From Bacillota bacterium (GTDB lineage Bacteria > Bacillota > Clostridia > Christensenellales > QAND01), in contig DXZF01000415.1 in NCBI GenBank assembly GCA_019415425.1, positions 1-8,325 on the forward strand: a stretch of DNA of 8,325 nt, in the 5' to 3' direction. A program made the translations under genes and the position numbers. Under the pieces are notes generated by a model. That model was given only the letters and a program-made list of their open reading frames with translations. It was not told the DNA's origin and made no database searches. Shown here piece by piece: positions 5,900 through 8,325 of the stretch (position 1 is the stretch's first letter; each line of letters starts with the position of its first letter).

Positions 5900-6853
5900 T
5901 CACTTGCCGACGTTTTCGTCGATGGCTTTGGTGATCAAATCGATCTCATCCTGCGACAGCTCCCACTGCATGGCCGCGCAGTTCTCGTTGGCCTCGCGCG
6001 GGTTGCGCACGCCCATCAGCGCCGTGGTGACGTGATCCTGCTGCGTGCTCCAGTTGACGGCCACCTGCGCGACCGGCACGTTGTGGCTGGCCGCCACCTC
6101 GTCCAGCACCTTGAGCAGCGCCATGACCTTGGAGAACTTGGGCTCTACAAAGTAGTCGTAGAAGGTGTAACGGGTGTCCTTGGGATCCCAGTGCGGCAGC
6201 TCACGGATGGCGCCGGTGAGGATGCCCGCGCCCAGCGAACCGTACGTCATGGTGCCGATGCCCTGGCTGACCGCCCACTTCATCAGGCCCTCATCGCGGC
6301 GGTTGACCATGGAGTACGGGGGCTGGATGGCGTCCACGGTGCCGTATTTCATGCACTCTTCGATCATGTGCTGATCGTGGTTGGACAGGCCGATGTGGCG
6401 GATCTTGCCCTGCTTTTTGAGGTCCTCCAGCGCGCCCATGCTCTCGGCGAACTGCTCGTCGCCCCTGTCAAAATCCGGCCAGTGGACGATGTACAGGTCG
6501 ATGACGTCGGTACCCAAACGGCGCAGCGAGTCCTCCACCTCGCGGAAGCAGTTTTCGCGGCTGTTGTCGCGCACGCGCGGCGCATCCGGGCCGTTGGGCC
6601 AGGTGCTGCCGAATTTGGTGGCCAGAAAGACCTGATCGCGCTTGCCCTTGATCGCCTCGCCGACCACCTCTTCCGAGTGGCCAAAGCCGTACACCGGTGC
6701 GGTATCGATCAGATTGACGCCGTTGTCGATCATGGCGTGGATGGCGCGGATACTCTCATCCTTGTCCACGTCGCCCCAGTTGTTTGCGCCGATGGCCCAG
6801 GTGCCCACAGCGATGACCGAGACGTCCATATCGCCGATTTTCTTGTACCTCAT
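5900..6853 (-). CDS. Aldo/keto reductase, IolS/YhdN-like
   Basis: A 317-residue soluble NADP(H)-dependent oxidoreductase with the (beta/alpha)8 fold, normal full length. The catalytic tetrad is complete: Asp50 and Tyr55 (NLIDTAPVYGFG), Lys80 (FLATKFG) and His124 (YIVHWPD). Cofactor-binding segments are also present: GLSNHD (155-160), TYGSLGAGILTG (203-214) and GVRNPREANEN (281-291). The N-terminus MRYKKIGDMDVSVIAVGTWA and the segment WGDVDKDESIRAIHA closely resemble the AKR11-like proteins IolS and YhdN of Bacillus, which reduce small carbonyls such as methylglyoxal in vitro. The start ATG at 6853 is preceded by GGAGGG at 8 nt; the same frame stays open much further upstream, but that part is antisense of the neighbouring dehydrogenase gene. 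It has its own promoter and faces the amidohydrolase unit, so a direct role in that pathway is unproven. The substrate is unknown. Confidence 0.88.
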   Translation of the reverse strand: MRYKKIGDMDVSVIAVGTWAIGANNWGDVDKDESIRAIHAMIDNGVNLIDTAPVYGFGHSEEVVGEAIKGKRDQVFLATKFGSTWPNGPDAPRVRDNSRENCFREVEDSLRRLGTDVIDLYIVHWPDFDRGDEQFAESMGALEDLKKQGKIRHIGLSNHDQHMIEECMKYGTVDAIQPPYSMVNRRDEGLMKWAVSQGIGTMTYGSLGAGILTGAIRELPHWDPKDTRYTFYDYFVEPKFSKVMALLKVLDEVAASHNVPVAQVAVNWSTQQDHVTTALMGVRNPREANENCAAMQWELSQDEIDLITKAIDENVGK

Positions 6854-6880
6854 GTCCAGATCCCTCCAAAGATATGATTC

Positions 6881-6893
6881 TTCATGCCATGAA
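6881..6893. promoter_or_regulatory. Palindrome TTCATG-C-CATGAA in the reductase leader
   Basis: A perfect 13-nt inverted repeat with a single central base, lying between the predicted promoter and the start codon of the aldo/keto reductase. It also fits the T-N11-A form with internal dyad used by LysR-type regulators. Being downstream of the predicted transcription start it would act as a roadblock or be a chance palindrome. Confidence 0.25.
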
Positions 6894-6956
6894 AAAAGAC
6901 ACGGCAAAAAGGCGTTGCAGTGTCCATATGTTCGCTGATTGATCTCTGATGCCAAC

Positions 6957-6985
6957 AGTATACCCGAAGCGTGTGCGGGCGGCAA
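6957..6985 (-). promoter_or_regulatory. Putative sigma-A promoter of the aldo/keto reductase gene
   Basis: Read on the minus strand, TTGCCG (complement of 6980-6985) and TATACT (complement of 6957-6962) are separated by exactly 17 nt. They match four and five consensus positions. The leader to the start codon would be about 95 nt. The promoter lies between the reductase gene and the terminator of the alcohol dehydrogenase gene, which fits separate transcription. Confidence 0.5.
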
Positions 6986-7034
6986 GAGAAAATGTCTGCA
7001 AACCATGGAACGCCCAGCGGATACAAACCAATCG

Positions 7035-7070
7035 AGGAAAGAGGGCCCCTGTTGAGGGGCCCTCTTTCCT
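7035..7070 (-). terminator. Strong hairpin terminator after the alcohol dehydrogenase gene
   Basis: AGGAAAGAGGGCCCC (7035-7049) is perfectly complementary to GGGGCCCTCTTTCCT (7056-7070), a 15-bp stem with a six-base loop. It lies 31 nt past the dehydrogenase stop on the minus strand. Neither side carries a long T-run, but the outer part of the stem is itself rich in T on the 3' arm, so a rho-independent role is likely. It separates the dehydrogenase transcript from the reductase gene. Confidence 0.7.
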
Positions 7071-7101
7071 TTAGGTAAGGTTTTTAGGGAGACGAACGCG
7101 C

Positions 7102-8265
7102 TTAAAACGTGATGTCTTTTCCGTAGTAAGCGCAGAGGAACACTTCTTTCATCTCTTCTGCAGAGATCGGACGCGGATTGGAGCCGGTGCAGGCGTCCGC
7201 AATGGCGCGCTCGGCGATCATCTGGACTTTGTCGAGGAAGTCCTTCTCGTCGATGCCGTACTCTTTGAGCGAGAGCGGCAGATTCAGCGCCTTGTTCATG
7301 CTGCGGCACCAGGCAACCAGGGAAGCAACCAATTCCTTGTCGTTGCTGCCAGCCAGGCCGATGTGGCGCGCGATGGCCGCGTAGCGGCTCTCGGCCACCT
7401 TGGCATTGAACTCGATCACGTAGGGGAGGTAAATGGCGTTGGCCAGACCGTGCGCGATGCCGAACACGGCGCCGGTCTTGTGCGCCATGGAGTGTGCGAT
7501 GCCCAACAGCGCGTTGGAGAAGGACATGCCGGCCAGGCACTGTGCGTAGTGCATGCGGTCGCGCGCATCCATATCGCCCTCGTAGGATTTGACGAGATCA
7601 TCCTGAATCATCTTGATGGCGTGCAGTGCCAGCGGATCGGTGAAATCGGTGTGCAGGCCGGCCACATAGGCCTCGATGGCGTGCGTGAGCGCATCCATAC
7701 CGGTGTTGGCGGTCAGGCTCTTGGGCATGGTCTCGGCCAGCTCCGGATCCACAATTGCGATATCCGGCGTGATGTTGAAGTCGGCCAGCGGGTATTTGAT
7801 ATCGGTGGAGTAGTCGGTGATGACAGAGAACGCCGTCACTTCACTCGCCGTGCCCGAGGTCGAGGGGATGGCCACAAAATGCGCCTTGGTGCGCAGCGTG
7901 GGCATCGAGAAGGGGTCTTTGATATCTTCAAAGGTCTTGTCCGGGTACTCGTAGAACACCCACATCGCCTTGGCGGCATCGATCGGGGAGCCGCCGCCGA
8001 TGGCCACAATCCAATCCGGCTGGTTCTCACGCATGAATGCGGCGCCGCGCATGACCGTCTCAATCGACGGATCCGGCTCTACGCCTTCAAAGATGTGAAC
8101 GTCCATACCCGCCTCTTTGAGGTAATCCGCCGTCTTCTTCAGGAAGCCAAACTTCTGCATGGACGAGCCGCCCACGACGATGACAGCGCTCTTGCCCTTG
8201 AGTTCCTTGAGGGTCTCCAACGAACCCTTGCCATAATAGATGTCTCTGGGAATGGTAAAACGCAT
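7102..8265 (-). CDS. Iron-containing (group III) alcohol dehydrogenase
   Basis: A 387-residue cytoplasmic oxidoreductase of the family that includes FucO, YqhD, clostridial butanol dehydrogenases and the C-terminal half of AdhE; length is typical. The N-terminal Rossmann-like part has VVGGSSMQKFG (30-40) and the cofactor loop GGGSPIDAAK (90-99), followed by PSTSGTASEVT (134-144). The metal ligands are complete with the family spacing: Asp191 and His195 (DALTHAIEAY), His258 (GIAHSMAH) and His272 (GIAHG); His262 corresponds to the catalytic histidine. Glycine rather than aspartate in the VVGGSS segment suggests NADP(H) preference, by analogy with YqhD-type enzymes. The ATG at 8265 is preceded by AAGGAGG with a 7-nt spacer. 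A TATATA (8316-8321) near the window end might be the -10 box, but its -35 would lie outside. Likely role is aldehyde-alcohol interconversion in fermentation; the exact substrate is not determinable. It is transcribed separately from the reductase. Confidence 0.92.
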   Translation of the reverse strand: MRFTIPRDIYYGKGSLETLKELKGKSAVIVVGGSSMQKFGFLKKTADYLKEAGMDVHIFEGVEPDPSIETVMRGAAFMRENQPDWIVAIGGGSPIDAAKAMWVFYEYPDKTFEDIKDPFSMPTLRTKAHFVAIPSTSGTASEVTAFSVITDYSTDIKYPLADFNITPDIAIVDPELAETMPKSLTANTGMDALTHAIEAYVAGLHTDFTDPLALHAIKMIQDDLVKSYEGDMDARDRMHYAQCLAGMSFSNALLGIAHSMAHKTGAVFGIAHGLANAIYLPYVIEFNAKVAESRYAAIARHIGLAGSNDKELVASLVAWCRSMNKALNLPLSLKEYGIDEKDFLDKVQMIAERAIADACTGSNPRPISAEEMKEVFLCAYYGKDITF

Positions 8266-8325
8266 GATGGTTCCTCCTTAAACAGATTTTTTCTAACGCC
8301 ATAAATGGTTCTTTTTATATACAGC

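Noticed and set aside
5801..6877. Plus-strand open frame opposite the aldo/keto reductase
   Set aside because: It runs through the terminator hairpin and is a mirror of the reductase gene; composition is that of an antisense frame and it has no convincing ribosome binding site.
6854..7540. In-frame upstream extension of the aldo/keto reductase into the dehydrogenase gene
   Set aside because: The added residues are the dehydrogenase sequence read in another frame. The ATG at 6853 has a GGAGGG site and yields the family's normal N-terminus.
7363..8304. Plus-strand open frame opposite the alcohol dehydrogenase
   Set aside because: Antisense shadow of a gene with all iron ligands and cofactor motifs intact.
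1..8325. Mobile element, phage, CRISPR or tRNA content
   Set aside because: No transposase or integrase motifs, no spaced direct repeats, no terminal inverted repeats and no cloverleaf sequences were seen on either strand.

Overview
The window looks like chromosomal DNA of a GC-rich anaerobe of the Bacillota, probably a gut-type member of the class Clostridia. The basis is strong AGGAGG-type ribosome binding sites, a mix of ATG and GTG starts, a short lipoprotein, and proteins of clostridial type such as a group III iron-dependent alcohol dehydrogenase and an IolS/YhdN-like aldo/keto reductase. Coding regions favour G or C at third positions and the promoter regions are more AT-rich. Genus cannot be read from the sequence. 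No rRNA, tRNA, CRISPR array, insertion sequence, phage gene or recognisable defence system is visible.

Left part (1-1562, plus strand): the 3' end of a LysR-type regulator gene is followed after 16 nt by a very small lipoprotein gene. A sigma-A-like promoter whose -10 box lies inside a perfect dyad (TGTATC-N4-GATACA) then leads into a sugar-phosphate isomerase/epimerase-type TIM-barrel gene, closed by a hairpin at 1578-1616.

Middle part (1563-5851, plus strand): a 511-nt intergenic stretch holds the terminator, a second hairpin, a promoter with a consensus TTGACA -35 box, and a roughly 300-nt leader with a possible 52-codon reading frame. This leads into a three-gene unit: a polytopic membrane protein made of two similar halves, which I infer to be a secondary transporter of unassigned substrate, and two tandem paralogous amidohydrolases of the HutI/Xaa-Pro-dipeptidase-like group that overlap by 8 nt. 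The natural reading is uptake of a small amide or dipeptide-like compound followed by hydrolysis by two enzymes of related but different specificity. A strong hairpin with T-tracts on both sides ends this unit and also serves the convergent gene beyond it.

Right part (5900-8265, minus strand): an aldo/keto reductase with its own promoter, and an iron-containing alcohol dehydrogenase separated from it by a perfect 15-bp hairpin. Both enzymes reduce or oxidise small carbonyls and alcohols. Their terminator separation and orientation argue that they are neighbours of the hydrolase unit rather than members of it.

The most interesting part is the transporter-hydrolase-hydrolase unit with its long leader, together with the shared TGTATCRTAT element at the two plus-strand promoters, which hints at one regulator controlling the isomerase gene and the transporter unit.
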